Source: SIG644 sp045613985
Lineage (GTDB): Bacteria; Bacillota; Clostridia; Oscillospirales; CAG-272
DNA length: 64,000 nucleotides
NCBI GenBank assembly: GCA_045613985.1
Contig: JAZLCA010000019.1
Span: 51,796-115,795, forward strand
Reading direction: 5' to 3'
Shown here: in pieces, positions 18,304 to 26,640 of the stretch
How positions within the stretch are numbered: the stretch's first letter is position 1
Layout of the letters: each line of letters opens with the position of its first letter
Position numbers and translations under genes: made by a program
The notes under the pieces: model-generated
The model's database searches: none
What the model was told of the DNA's origin: nothing
What the model saw: only the letters and a program-made list of their open reading frames with translations

Positions 18304-18340
18304 ATAGATATCACTCACAAAAGCAAAGGAGAACCGATAT

Positions 18341-21300
18341 ATGAAATCATGCAAGCTCCTGATCCGCGTTCTTTCCGCGTTATTATTGACCGCGTTTTTG
18401 CTTCCTCTTTTGGTTGGATGCAAAACACCGGATACTCCCGAACCGCCCTCGGACGATCCCGGAAACACACCGGATGATCCTCCCGTTCAAGAGGAGGAAC
18501 TGCTTCAATTCATTCAAAACGGTGTGGTCACTCACACAGTCGTTCGTCCGGAAGCAGCCGAAAACGATCTAAAAAAGGCGGCCGTCCGCGTCTGTTCTGC
18601 CATCAAGGAAAAAACGGGCGTAAAAACGGTTTCGATCAGCGATGACTACGTTCCCCGCGGCGAATCCGCACCGACGGATACGGCCGAGATTCTGGTCGGC
18701 CTAACCAACCGTGAGGAAAGTATCGCCGCACACGCTCAATTGGCGGAAAACGAATACGTCATTGCTATTTTGAACAATCGCCTCGTCATCGTCGGCTACG
18801 ATGACAATGCTACCATAGCGGCAGTGGATTATTTTGTGACCAATATTCTGGAAGCCTGCGGCAAAGAGGGCTCTCTTGCCCTGGAGGCCGATCTCGCCTT
18901 GAAAAACACTTACACTCCACAATCCCCCGATGGGCCCAAGCCTCCCATCCATTCCGATCCTGAGACTTACCCGGAGCAAAACAAGCCGACGGTCTCGCCT
19001 GCTGAATATATCAAGCCCAGCTACACCATCAAAGACGGTATGTATGTCCAGCAATATCGCGGCTTTGAGCTTGAAGGTGTGCGGACCACCTTCCAGGCCA
19101 GCCGCATTTACGCAGATATCTACAATATTCACACCGATTCGGTCATGGTGTACTCTTCTGCCGATGATAATTTCAAGAGTTGGTATCATGCGGGCGATTA
19201 CGTCATCGATATGATGATCGCCATCAACCGTGCCGGCAAGGATTATTTGAATCTTGACAAAGATAATTACGACGATATCCAAATGGACGCTTCCGGCAAT
19301 TATATCGTTCACACCGCCGATACTCAGTGGTATATGGTCCCCAGCGAAAGCTGGATCGAGTTCGCCTGGAGCAATCTGCTCGAGCCCGTCATTGAGAAAT
19401 ACCATCCTCAGTCCATCGCGCTGGAAGAGCCCGAAATGTGGATCCGATCGGGATACTCTGAGGCATTCAAACGGGAATGGGAAGATTACTACGGGGAGGA
19501 ATGGCAAGCCCCCAACTCCTCTGCCGAAGCCAATCTCAAGGCTAATCTGCTCAAAACTTATCTATTTGAGCGCATACTGATCGAATTGTCTTCGCGCGTC
19601 AAGGAGCTCTCTCCCGGCACCCAGGTATACATCGCCAGCCACAGCACCGTCAACTATACCGCGTGGTCCATCACCGCGGGATTGAACACTTATCTGGCAA
19701 CCGGTGCTATTGACGGCGTCATTGGACAGACCTGGGCTGACACCCACAATTCGGCTTTTGCTTACAACGGCACAAACGTCAGAGACAACTTTACTAACGC
19801 ATACATTGAGTACTGTTCCTACGTTGACAGCGTAGAAGGAACCAACTTCTATGCGCTGGCCGACCCCATGGCCGACGGCAAAAATTACAAAGAAGCAGAT
19901 CTTCAGTATATTTACCGTCAGTCCATTGCGGCGCAGCTTATGCAGCCCGAGATCAACCGTTTCCAGGTTCTTCCCTGGGTTTCCCGCGCCTATGCCAACG
20001 TCTCACCGGATTACCGCACAGTACAGGCTCAGATCTTTGAAATGCTCAACGATATCGGCGGACAAAAGATCAACATGAGTGCAGGAACGCCCGGCATCGC
20101 CTATCTTGCCTCCGATTCCCTGTCCTGGATGAACTCCGGCAATGGTTGGGCATTGAGCACGGCCAACGGGATGTACGGCATTTGCGCGCCCCTTGTCCGT
20201 GCCGGTGTTCCCGTCAAGATGAAGGCCATGGAGCAGATCTATACCGCCAAGGATCTGGAAGGTGTTAATCTTCTCATCGTAAGCTTCGACACCTCCGTTC
20301 CCCTCTCCGAAGAGGTCAATATAGCCATTGCAGACTGGGTAAAGGCGGGCGGCACGATGCTTTACGTCGGCGGCCACAATCAATACTGGAACATTGACGA
20401 TCATTTCTTCTGGGCCAAGGATAAAACCCCTCTGGACAATCTATTCAAGCATCTTGGTCTTGATATTAAAATCAATACGAGCCCCGCATCCGTAACTGCA
20501 CCTCTAAGCTCCAACGATCTTGCGCTCAAGAACAGCATCGGAGGCCTTCGTCTTCCTGCCACCTATTCCAACTATACCGTATCCTTTGAAGGCGCGGAAT
20601 ATCCCATTCTGAGCAGCGGCAACACGGTGCTCGGCTTTGATCAGCAAGTCGGCAGCGGATACGTCGTCGTTGTCGGTATTCCCTCCGCGGCCTTGTCCGG
20701 CTTCGAGGGCGGCTCCTCCTTGATGCGCGCACTGACCGATTATACCTGCTCTTACCTTGAAGACGGATACCTTGTGACATCGCCGATCATGGTCACCGAG
20801 CGCGGCAATTATACCATTGCTCATGCATTTGAAAGCGGAAAATCTCTCAAGGGCAGCTACATCGATCTGTTTGACAGCAACCTGACCATTCTGGACAATC
20901 CTACCATCCCCAAGGACGACAGCCTGATCCTTTACAACATTGCAAATATCGACCGCTCCATTCCTCGTCTGGGCTATACCTCCGGACAGGTGCTGGAACT
21001 GGACGAAAAGACGGATAGCACCGTTATTCGTTTGACGAGTGCCGCCAATACCAATTTGTCTGTTCGCCTGCTCGCCCCCAACAATTGCTATCCCGCTTCT
21101 CTTGAAATCACGGACGAAAACGGCAAGACTTATCCCGTTCTCGGCTATTTTTGGGATGCCAAGCACAATTCCTGCTTGATCAAAATGGACGGCAATAAAA
21201 ATTCCGTCACCCTGAAGGTTACTTGGGGAAAGAAACAAATCGATCTCGGCGTATCCTCCAAGGTGTTTGTGGAAGAAATTTACAAAACCAACCAGAACGA

Positions 21301-22243
21301 TAACGAGGATGTGGATTTCATCGAGCCCGAGTCTACGGCGTCTGCCAACCACGGCGTACGCTTCTGTGACGGTGCTCTCCAACTGATCTACAAGTTTGAT
21401 CTGTTTGAATACGATACTCCCTTGTTCCGCTTCAACATCAGCCAAAACTACATTTTGGAAATTTCGTCCGACAAAAAGCAATGGACCATCATCGCAGATT
21501 ATTCGCAAGGCGGAACTCGCGATCGCGTGGTCAACGGTGCCAATGCAGAAACGTTCAGCATTGATCCTTCAGACTACGGTCTTGACGATGTGATGTACGT
21601 CCGTCTGCGCAATACGGATACCGTCAGCGGATTCGGCGGTGCCATTTCCTCCTTCAGCATCCGCCACCTGATCGATGCCGAGGATAGTACTACGACAAAC
21701 GCTCCCGCCAACCGTTTGGAAGGTATCAACAACACCTCCGATATCAAGGATAGTATCAAAATTTCCGAAGCAGATGAAGAAAGCAAATACATCGTCTCTA
21801 CCAATCAGGCAACGGGCATTGCTACCTACCGTCGCAACGTTAAGACCAACAGCCATGGCGAAGATGCATCCTTCATTTATTTCAATACCGCTGGAGCATC
21901 TGAAACGGTGCGCTTCTGCGACGGCGACCGTCAGCTGATCTATCTGTTTGACGTTTCAACCATGCTGACGGCAGAGTTTGAATTCAACTTATTCCAGAAC
22001 TACATTTTAGAAGTCAGCACTGACGGTAAAAAATGGGCCATGGTTGCCGACTATTCCAAGGGCGGAACGGTTCCCCACATCACCACGGGTCAGAACAAAA
22101 CCAACATTCGCATCAATCCTTTCGATTACGGCTGCGAGGAGACGGGCACTTGTTACGTCCGACTCCGCAACTCTGACACTTCCAAAGGGTGGGGTGGTTC
22201 CATTATTCAGTTCACACTTGATTACACCAGAAAAATCAAGTAA
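18341..22243 (+). CDS. Very large lipoprotein with GH42-like region and two C-terminal shared modules
   Basis: 1300 aa. A signal peptide ends in the lipobox LVGC (Cys about 27), then comes an acidic/Pro linker. Residues about 60-190 resemble an alpha/beta domain of the kind placed before glycosidase barrels (AEILVGLTNREES). The middle is GH42-like: LEEPEMWIRSGYSEAFKREW and YYGEEWQAP, then VYIASHSTVNYTAW. Residues about 610-720 look like the glutamine-amidotransferase-like domain of beta-galactosidases (LLIVSFDTSVPL, WVKAGGTMLYVGG). The C-terminus carries two copies of a shared module (nt 21310-21670 and 21866-22230: VRFCDG.LQLIYKFD, NYILEISSDKKQW, VADYSKGGT, YVRLRN, GGAI..F). Likely a surface glycosidase. 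It has its own promoter and terminator. Confidence 0.75.
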   Translation: MKSCKLLIRVLSALLLTAFLLPLLVGCKTPDTPEPPSDDPGNTPDDPPVQEEELLQFIQNGVVTHTVVRPEAAENDLKKAAVRVCSAIKEKTGVKTVSISDDYVPRGESAPTDTAEILVGLTNREESIAAHAQLAENEYVIAILNNRLVIVGYDDNATIAAVDYFVTNILEACGKEGSLALEADLALKNTYTPQSPDGPKPPIHSDPETYPEQNKPTVSPAEYIKPSYTIKDGMYVQQYRGFELEGVRTTFQASRIYADIYNIHTDSVMVYSSADDNFKSWYHAGDYVIDMMIAINRAGKDYLNLDKDNYDDIQMDASGNYIVHTADTQWYMVPSESWIEFAWSNLLEPVIEKYHPQSIALEEPEMWIRSGYSEAFKREWEDYYGEEWQAPNSSAEANLKANLLKTYLFERILIELSSRVKELSPGTQVYIASHSTVNYTAWSITAGLNTYLATGAIDGVIGQTWADTHNSAFAYNGTNVRDNFTNAYIEYCSYVDSVEGTNFYALADPMADGKNYKEADLQYIYRQSIAAQLMQPEINRFQVLPWVSRAYANVSPDYRTVQAQIFEMLNDIGGQKINMSAGTPGIAYLASDSLSWMNSGNGWALSTANGMYGICAPLVRAGVPVKMKAMEQIYTAKDLEGVNLLIVSFDTSVPLSEEVNIAIADWVKAGGTMLYVGGHNQYWNIDDHFFWAKDKTPLDNLFKHLGLDIKINTSPASVTAPLSSNDLALKNSIGGLRLPATYSNYTVSFEGAEYPILSSGNTVLGFDQQVGSGYVVVVGIPSAALSGFEGGSSLMRALTDYTCSYLEDGYLVTSPIMVTERGNYTIAHAFESGKSLKGSYIDLFDSNLTILDNPTIPKDDSLILYNIANIDRSIPRLGYTSGQVLELDEKTDSTVIRLTSAANTNLSVRLLAPNNCYPASLEITDENGKTYPVLGYFWDAKHNSCLIKMDGNKNSVTLKVTWGKKQIDLGVSSKVFVEEIYKTNQNDNEDVDFIEPESTASANHGVRFCDGALQLIYKFDLFEYDTPLFRFNISQNYILEISSDKKQWTIIADYSQGGTRDRVVNGANAETFSIDPSDYGLDDVMYVRLRNTDTVSGFGGAISSFSIRHLIDAEDSTTTNAPANRLEGINNTSDIKDSIKISEADEESKYIVSTNQATGIATYRRNVKTNSHGEDASFIYFNTAGASETVRFCDGDRQLIYLFDVSTMLTAEFEFNLFQNYILEVSTDGKKWAMVADYSKGGTVPHITTGQNKTNIRINPFDYGCEETGTCYVRLRNSDTSKGWGGSIIQFTLDYTRKIK

Positions 22244-22310
22244 GATACTCCATCCGTTTTTGAACAAGACGCTCCACGGCATCTATATTCATCATCACCT
22301 TTGATACAAA

Positions 22311-22350
22311 AACACGGGAGAGCCCTCATCGGTCTCTCCCGTGTTTGTTA
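22311..22350. terminator. Bidirectional terminator
   Basis: AACACGGGAGAG paired with CTCTCCCGTGTT, between the convergent lipoprotein and FliB-like genes. Confidence 0.85.
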
Positions 22351-23250
22351 TATCTGTTCTTTAAATGCCGCTTTGATAGCCGCGGTGTTATCTTCCGAGT
22401 ATTCGATCTCCTCGGAAAGAATGCGGGCAAGCTCTGCAGCATCCGTGTTTTTATTTGCGATCATCATGCAAGCCATGAGGCGCTCGCAGAACAAGCAAAA
22501 TCCCAGTGCGGCACGGTAGTCGATCTCGTCCTCTGCCTCGGTACAATGGCGGTAAATGAAATAGGCAAGCGCCCGCTCTAAGGTCTTTTCTTTTCCCATC
22601 GGTGTGATCAAATCTGAAGTATAGACCTCAAACAGCTTGCGGTGACTCTCGTCCAGATATTCGAGCGAGTCCAGCAAAGAGCGCCAAGCCTCATCCGATA
22701 GGAGCGACGGTGCCACAGCACCAGCCGCGTAGATATTCTCCAAGCGTTGCTCGTAGAGGAGATTTTGATCGCCAAGCATAGCATATAAAGCCGCGCGGAT
22801 TGGGGTAGTATCCCATTCCCTATCGGGCTCTCCTGCAACCTCACCTATCTCGATCACATCATCATAATCATCCGACGTAAGGATCAGGCGGCAAGCCTCT
22901 TCGCAAGCCATACCCAGCCCAACCTCGCGGCCATTGGGCGTATCATTATAAAAGCGGGGGTGCTCACGGCAGATGTCACACAGGTAGTCCTCCCCACAGG
23001 ACAGGATGATGCGGCAAAGCCCTCGGTCGTTCAAATGAGGACACCGCTCGCCTGTCGCTAGACGAAAATGAGGCGTGTCGGTTGTTTCAATGCTGTCCCT
23101 GATGGTATTGGCATACGGGCCTGTCAGCGCCGCATATCTTTGCAGGGTGTTTTCGTCCACGTCAATCTCCCAGCCGATGCAACAGCTGTGGCGGCAACAG
23201 TCGGCGATGCAGCGAAATTCTCTATAATATTTTGGGGCATATAGTTTCAT
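22348..23250 (-). CDS. FliB-like lysine N-methylase family protein
   Basis: 300 aa from the ATG at 23250 (MKLYAPKYYREFRC). Cysteine-rich N-terminal motifs CIADCCRHSCC and CRIILSCGEDYLCDICREHPRFY match the flagellin lysine-N-methylase (FliB) family, whose clustered cysteines probably bind metal or Fe-S. The family was named for methylating flagellin, but it is widespread in Clostridia without nearby flagellar genes, as here, so the target is open. It is the last gene of an operon with the acetyltransferase, CCA-adding enzyme and peroxiredoxin; only 11 bp separate it from the upstream stop. Confidence 0.8.
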   Translation of the reverse strand: MKLYAPKYYREFRCIADCCRHSCCIGWEIDVDENTLQRYAALTGPYANTIRDSIETTDTPHFRLATGERCPHLNDRGLCRIILSCGEDYLCDICREHPRFYNDTPNGREVGLGMACEEACRLILTSDDYDDVIEIGEVAGEPDREWDTTPIRAALYAMLGDQNLLYEQRLENIYAAGAVAPSLLSDEAWRSLLDSLEYLDESHRKLFEVYTSDLITPMGKEKTLERALAYFIYRHCTEAEDEIDYRAALGFCLFCERLMACMMIANKNTDAAELARILSEEIEYSEDNTAAIKAAFKEQI

Positions 23251-23261
23251 GAACACCTCTG

Positions 23262-24020
23262 TTAAAATGCGCCGCACTCAATGCGGCAACGCTGATACAT
23301 AGGATGCATCTGCACTTGGTCGTCAAATTGCCAGCCGATGCAGTGTCCATCCTCGGAGAACAGCATTTGGGTACGATGCGGTTCGCGCAAAAGTCCCTCT
23401 TCAATGCTGGTAAGATTGCCAAGGCCGAAGGACAAGCCCATATCCACATAAACAAAGCGCAACAGGCAATCAATCTCGTGACGGTACTCGACCGTGGCAG
23501 GACGCAGATAGATCACCTCTGAGGGGCGATAATAGGCCGTATAGAACTCACGGAAGGTGGCGGGGCTGTTGCCATTGGGGCGGTACAAAGGTCCGTATTC
23601 CCGTCCTTCGATGGCAGGTCGGAAGCCAAAGCGACCGTATAAATCGGTGATATCTTTACTTCCCGTCGTGCACAAAAAGCACAGCGGCGGTTCGGTCACG
23701 TTCTGAAAATCATCGTACCACAGCTTGAGCAAACCTCCGCCATAGCCCCGTCCGCGGGATTCCTCACGGGTAAAAAAGTTGCCCCAGTTACCGATGGCAT
23801 CCTTGTGCTTGCCCCATCCCATCCAAAGACGGGAATGCGCCTTGCCGTTTTCATGCGCAACGTAATAAGTATCGTTGCACTGCCCCGCCACGTCTCCACG
23901 GACGCGGCAGGCCATCATACTGGCATAGGAATGACCGTCTTTGATGCCGCCGACCATGTCAGATATGGCTTCGTACGCGGCATTTTTTTCTTGCCCTGGG
24001 ATATATTTTTCAAACTTCAT
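23262..24020 (-). CDS. GNAT-family N-acetyltransferase
   Basis: 252 aa. The acetyl-CoA-binding motif A is visible as REESRGRGYGGGLLKLW (about residues 88-104), after a strand with YYVAHENGKAHSRLWMG. The C-terminal half (from about 160) may be a second, degenerate GNAT half. The ATG at 24020 (MKFEKY) is chosen because GGCGGTG lies at the right distance; a GTG nine bases upstream is an alternative start. Substrate unknown. Gene order suggests cotranscription with cca. Confidence 0.75.
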   Translation of the reverse strand: MKFEKYIPGQEKNAAYEAISDMVGGIKDGHSYASMMACRVRGDVAGQCNDTYYVAHENGKAHSRLWMGWGKHKDAIGNWGNFFTREESRGRGYGGGLLKLWYDDFQNVTEPPLCFLCTTGSKDITDLYGRFGFRPAIEGREYGPLYRPNGNSPATFREFYTAYYRPSEVIYLRPATVEYRHEIDCLLRFVYVDMGLSFGLGNLTSIEEGLLREPHRTQMLFSEDGHCIGWQFDDQVQMHPMYQRCRIECGAF

Positions 24021-24037
24021 GCGATACACCGCCTTTT

Positions 24038-25474
24038 TTATTGATTCAAGCCTCGCGCATAAGCGAGCGTTTGCTTTAACGCGGTTGCCTTATCGACTCC
24101 TGCAAGTCGCAGCTTGTGCGCATACTGTAAAATCTCAGTAAAATGTGCATTGGGTTGTAGTCCCGCCTCGATCAGATCACGCCCCATGACATAGGGCTGC
24201 TCCATCGTTTTTTGATAGATCTCCAGGCGCTGTTGTAAAAAGTTGTTATAATCGGTAGTCTCTCCATCAAACAGCCGACCGAGGTGATCAGCCTTGGCAA
24301 AGAGAAGAAGATCCCCGGGAGACATAGCAAGATCAAACATTTTGTTCGTTGCCTTGACAGAGGAAATCTGTGCCGCCAGCGTATTGGGCCTCATATGGTG
24401 TTCGACCATATTCAGCACGTATTGCGTTACCTTGTTTTCGCTCGTAATGCGGTGCAAAAACGCTTTGACAAGAGGAAGTCCCTTAGTCTCATGATGGTAG
24501 GAGCATATTTTTCCATCTCGCCACTCGGTGCAAATAGCCTTTCCAAAATCGTGCGTCAAGGCAGTCAGCATGAAAGCAACTGGATATTGAGTCCGCTCTC
24601 TGAGCGTAGCGGCTGCATCCAACACCATCATGGTGTGATTCCACACGTCGCCCTCCGCGTGATATTTCGGATTTTGCTCGATGCCGATCAGTGACTCCAG
24701 TTCGGAAAACCATTCGGACAGTTGATCCATCGCTCGCAAAGTCTCGAAAAACACGGACGGTTTCTCTGCCTTCAACAAAGCTTTTTTCATCTCGCCTTCC
24801 ACTCGCTCACGGGAAAGATCCTTCAAGGAGATGCCTTTGCAAAGAGCCACGGTTTCCTCGGCCACGACGAAGTCAAATCTCGCCGCAAATTGAGCCGCTC
24901 GTAACACGCGAAGAGCATCCTCCGGGAAGGATTCGCCGCTGACGTGACGCAAAATTTTGCTCTGTAGATCTTGTATACCGCCAAAATGATCGACAATTTC
25001 CTCCGTCAGAACGTCCATCATCAGGGCGTTGACCGTAAAATCCCGCCGCATTGCCGCTTTTTCTGTGCCAATAAACGGATCGACAAACATTTCAAAGTCG
25101 CGGTGGCCTCGCCCCCGTAACTTTTCTTTTCTCGGCATTGCAATGTCCAGCGTATAACCCTTGAGCCCGAAAATGCCAAAGCTCTCGCCCATCGAAAGAC
25201 GCTGGCCGAGGGCATCCAAAATCTCCGTCAATTCTCCGAGCGTGATGCCGTGAACTTCAATATCGATATCTTTGTTTTCGATTCCAAGTAGCTTGTCGCG
25301 CACGTATCCGCCAACGTAATAGACCGTTCCGCCCTTTTGCTTGACAGCAAGGGCGATTTTTTTTGCCATACGCACGTCATCTCCGCAGAGCGTCTCGCGA
25401 TCCGGCAAAGCTTGCTCGTCACGTCTTATATATTCAGTTGAAGTTGGGTTTTCAATGACAAAATCAGACATCAT
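24038..25474 (-). CDS. cca: CCA tRNA nucleotidyltransferase with HD domain
   Basis: Adds or repairs the 3' CCA end of tRNA. 478 aa. The nucleotidyltransferase signature is clear: VYYVGGYVRDKLLG then DIDIEVHG (two carboxylates, about residues 52-76), followed by RRDFTVNALM and the head/neck region EDALRVLRAAQFAARF. The C-terminal half carries an HD phosphohydrolase domain (WNHTMMVLD, LTHDFGKA, HHETKG), as in many bacterial multifunctional versions. The first ATG is very close to GAGG; the second ATG (25471) is an equally good start. It lies 24 bp downstream of bcp. The tRNA genes here already encode CCA, so the role is repair. Confidence 0.92.
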   Translation of the reverse strand: MMSDFVIENPTSTEYIRRDEQALPDRETLCGDDVRMAKKIALAVKQKGGTVYYVGGYVRDKLLGIENKDIDIEVHGITLGELTEILDALGQRLSMGESFGIFGLKGYTLDIAMPRKEKLRGRGHRDFEMFVDPFIGTEKAAMRRDFTVNALMMDVLTEEIVDHFGGIQDLQSKILRHVSGESFPEDALRVLRAAQFAARFDFVVAEETVALCKGISLKDLSRERVEGEMKKALLKAEKPSVFFETLRAMDQLSEWFSELESLIGIEQNPKYHAEGDVWNHTMMVLDAAATLRERTQYPVAFMLTALTHDFGKAICTEWRDGKICSYHHETKGLPLVKAFLHRITSENKVTQYVLNMVEHHMRPNTLAAQISSVKATNKMFDLAMSPGDLLLFAKADHLGRLFDGETTDYNNFLQQRLEIYQKTMEQPYVMGRDLIEAGLQPNAHFTEILQYAHKLRLAGVDKATALKQTLAYARGLNQ

Positions 25475-25498
25475 GACCTCAAGTTCAAGTATATTGGT

Positions 25499-25951
25499 TT
25501 ATATATTTGCCAGTATTTCCGCCGCGTTGGTATCGGGCTTGACACGGGGCATGACCGCCTCGATCGTTCCCTCTTCGTTAATAATAAACGTCGTACGGAC
25601 AACACCGAAGCTGACCTTTCCGTACAGCTTTTTCTCTTGCCATACGCCGTACGCTTTGATGACATCCAACTCGGGATCGGACAGAAGGATAAACGGAAGT
25701 CCGTATTTTTCAGCAAATTTTGCGTGGGAGGACACGCTATCGCGGCTGATACCGATGACCTCAATGTTCTTTTTTTGAAATTCCCCGTAAAGTCCCGCAA
25801 ACGCACAGGCTTGTCTGGTACAACCGGGAGTATTGTCCTTCGGGTAAAAATAAAGTACAACCTTTTTGCCCCTGAAATCTGAAATACTTACTAAATTGCC
25901 ATCTTTGTCGGGAAGCGAAAAATCCGGAGCGCGATCACCGATTTTTAACAT
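25499..25951 (-). CDS. bcp: Thioredoxin-dependent peroxiredoxin (BCP type)
   Basis: 150 aa. Reduces hydroperoxides through a cysteine thiol. LKIGDRAPDFSLPDKDG at the N-terminus and the active-site segment PKDNTPGCTRQACAF place it in the BCP/PrxQ group, with both the peroxidatic Cys and the Cys five residues later. AAGGAG precedes the ATG. It is the first gene of the operon bcp-cca-GNAT-fliB-like. No clear sigma-A promoter was seen directly upstream. Confidence 0.93.
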   Translation of the reverse strand: MLKIGDRAPDFSLPDKDGNLVSISDFRGKKVVLYFYPKDNTPGCTRQACAFAGLYGEFQKKNIEVIGISRDSVSSHAKFAEKYGLPFILLSDPELDVIKAYGVWQEKKLYGKVSFGVVRTTFIINEEGTIEAVMPRVKPDTNAAEILANI

Positions 25952-25990
25952 TGCTTTTTCTCCTTATTTATGCTTTTGGAAGATTTTCGA

Positions 25991-26025
25991 AAAAACCTTC
26001 CCGAAGGTTATCCGAGAAGGTTTTT
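25991..26025 (-). terminator. Terminator of the small membrane protein gene
   Basis: AAAAACCTTC paired with GAAGGTTTTT, followed on the minus strand by a T run. Confidence 0.7.
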
Positions 26026-26058
26026 GTAAAATGAATCGGCGGTTCGATGTCCGCACCT

Positions 26059-26478
26059 TCATTGAACGGAAACAGAATTCTTTTGAAGGTAGTAACGCGC
26101 TACGATTTCTTCTCCTTCGAAATCCACGTCGCAGCACTGCTTGCGCTTACCGTTTCCTATCAAAAGCTTAAAATGATCATTGTCGATCCACTCACCAAAA
26201 AGCCGTGCGCTTTTCTTGGTGAACACGACGAGCTTGCAATTGTCTTCGCTGTCTTCCGTCATGGCTTTGATGCGAATAAAAGTAAGCCCCTTTGCGGTTT
26301 TGGAAGAGCCATACGACAGTGTCACAAAATGATCACCGTCGGGAGACGTAAAGCTATGCTCACAAAGATCACCCTTGATCTCTTTTGCGACCTTGTTGAT
26401 CGCTATCGCTCCCGCAACTGTAGTTGCGACACCAACAGCAACGCCTGCGACAAATTCAAATACGCCGTTTTTCTTCAT
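26059..26478 (-). CDS. Small membrane-anchored protein of unknown function
   Basis: 139 aa from the ATG at 26478 (MKKNGVFEF), chosen because GGAGG lies six bases upstream. A Gly/Ala/Val-rich hydrophobic segment (VAGVAVGVATTVAGAIAI, about residues 8-25) could span the membrane. The rest is a soluble domain of about 110 residues with alternating strands (HFVTLSYGSS, LTFIRIKAM, NCKLVVFTKK) and a CC pair near the end. I recognise no family. It is monocistronic, with a promoter at 26517-26545. Confidence 0.7.
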   Translation of the reverse strand: MKKNGVFEFVAGVAVGVATTVAGAIAINKVAKEIKGDLCEHSFTSPDGDHFVTLSYGSSKTAKGLTFIRIKAMTEDSEDNCKLVVFTKKSARLFGEWIDNDHFKLLIGNGKRKQCCDVDFEGEEIVARYYLQKNSVSVQ

Positions 26479-26516
26479 AACCATCCTCCACAAGATCTTT
26501 TTGTTTATTATAACAC

Positions 26517-26545
26517 ACCCCAGCATCAATTGCAACAAGTTTGAG
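26517..26545 (-). promoter_or_regulatory. Promoter of the small membrane protein gene
   Basis: Minus strand TTGCAA, 17-bp spacer, TATAAT. Confidence 0.65.
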
Positions 26546-26593
26546 CAAAGAAAAATCAATGCGAGCAATAGATAACTTGAATTCACCGAATCA

Positions 26594-26627
26594 AAAACCG
26601 CCATTTGCAAATGCAAATGGCGGTTTT
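26594..26627 (-). terminator. Terminator of the Thr-Pro-Glu-repeat surface protein gene
   Basis: A 15-bp perfect inverted repeat (AAAACCGCCATTTGC / GCAAATGGCGGTTTT) with a 4-nt loop. Confidence 0.85.
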
Positions 26628-26640
26628 AAGATCTTTAATT

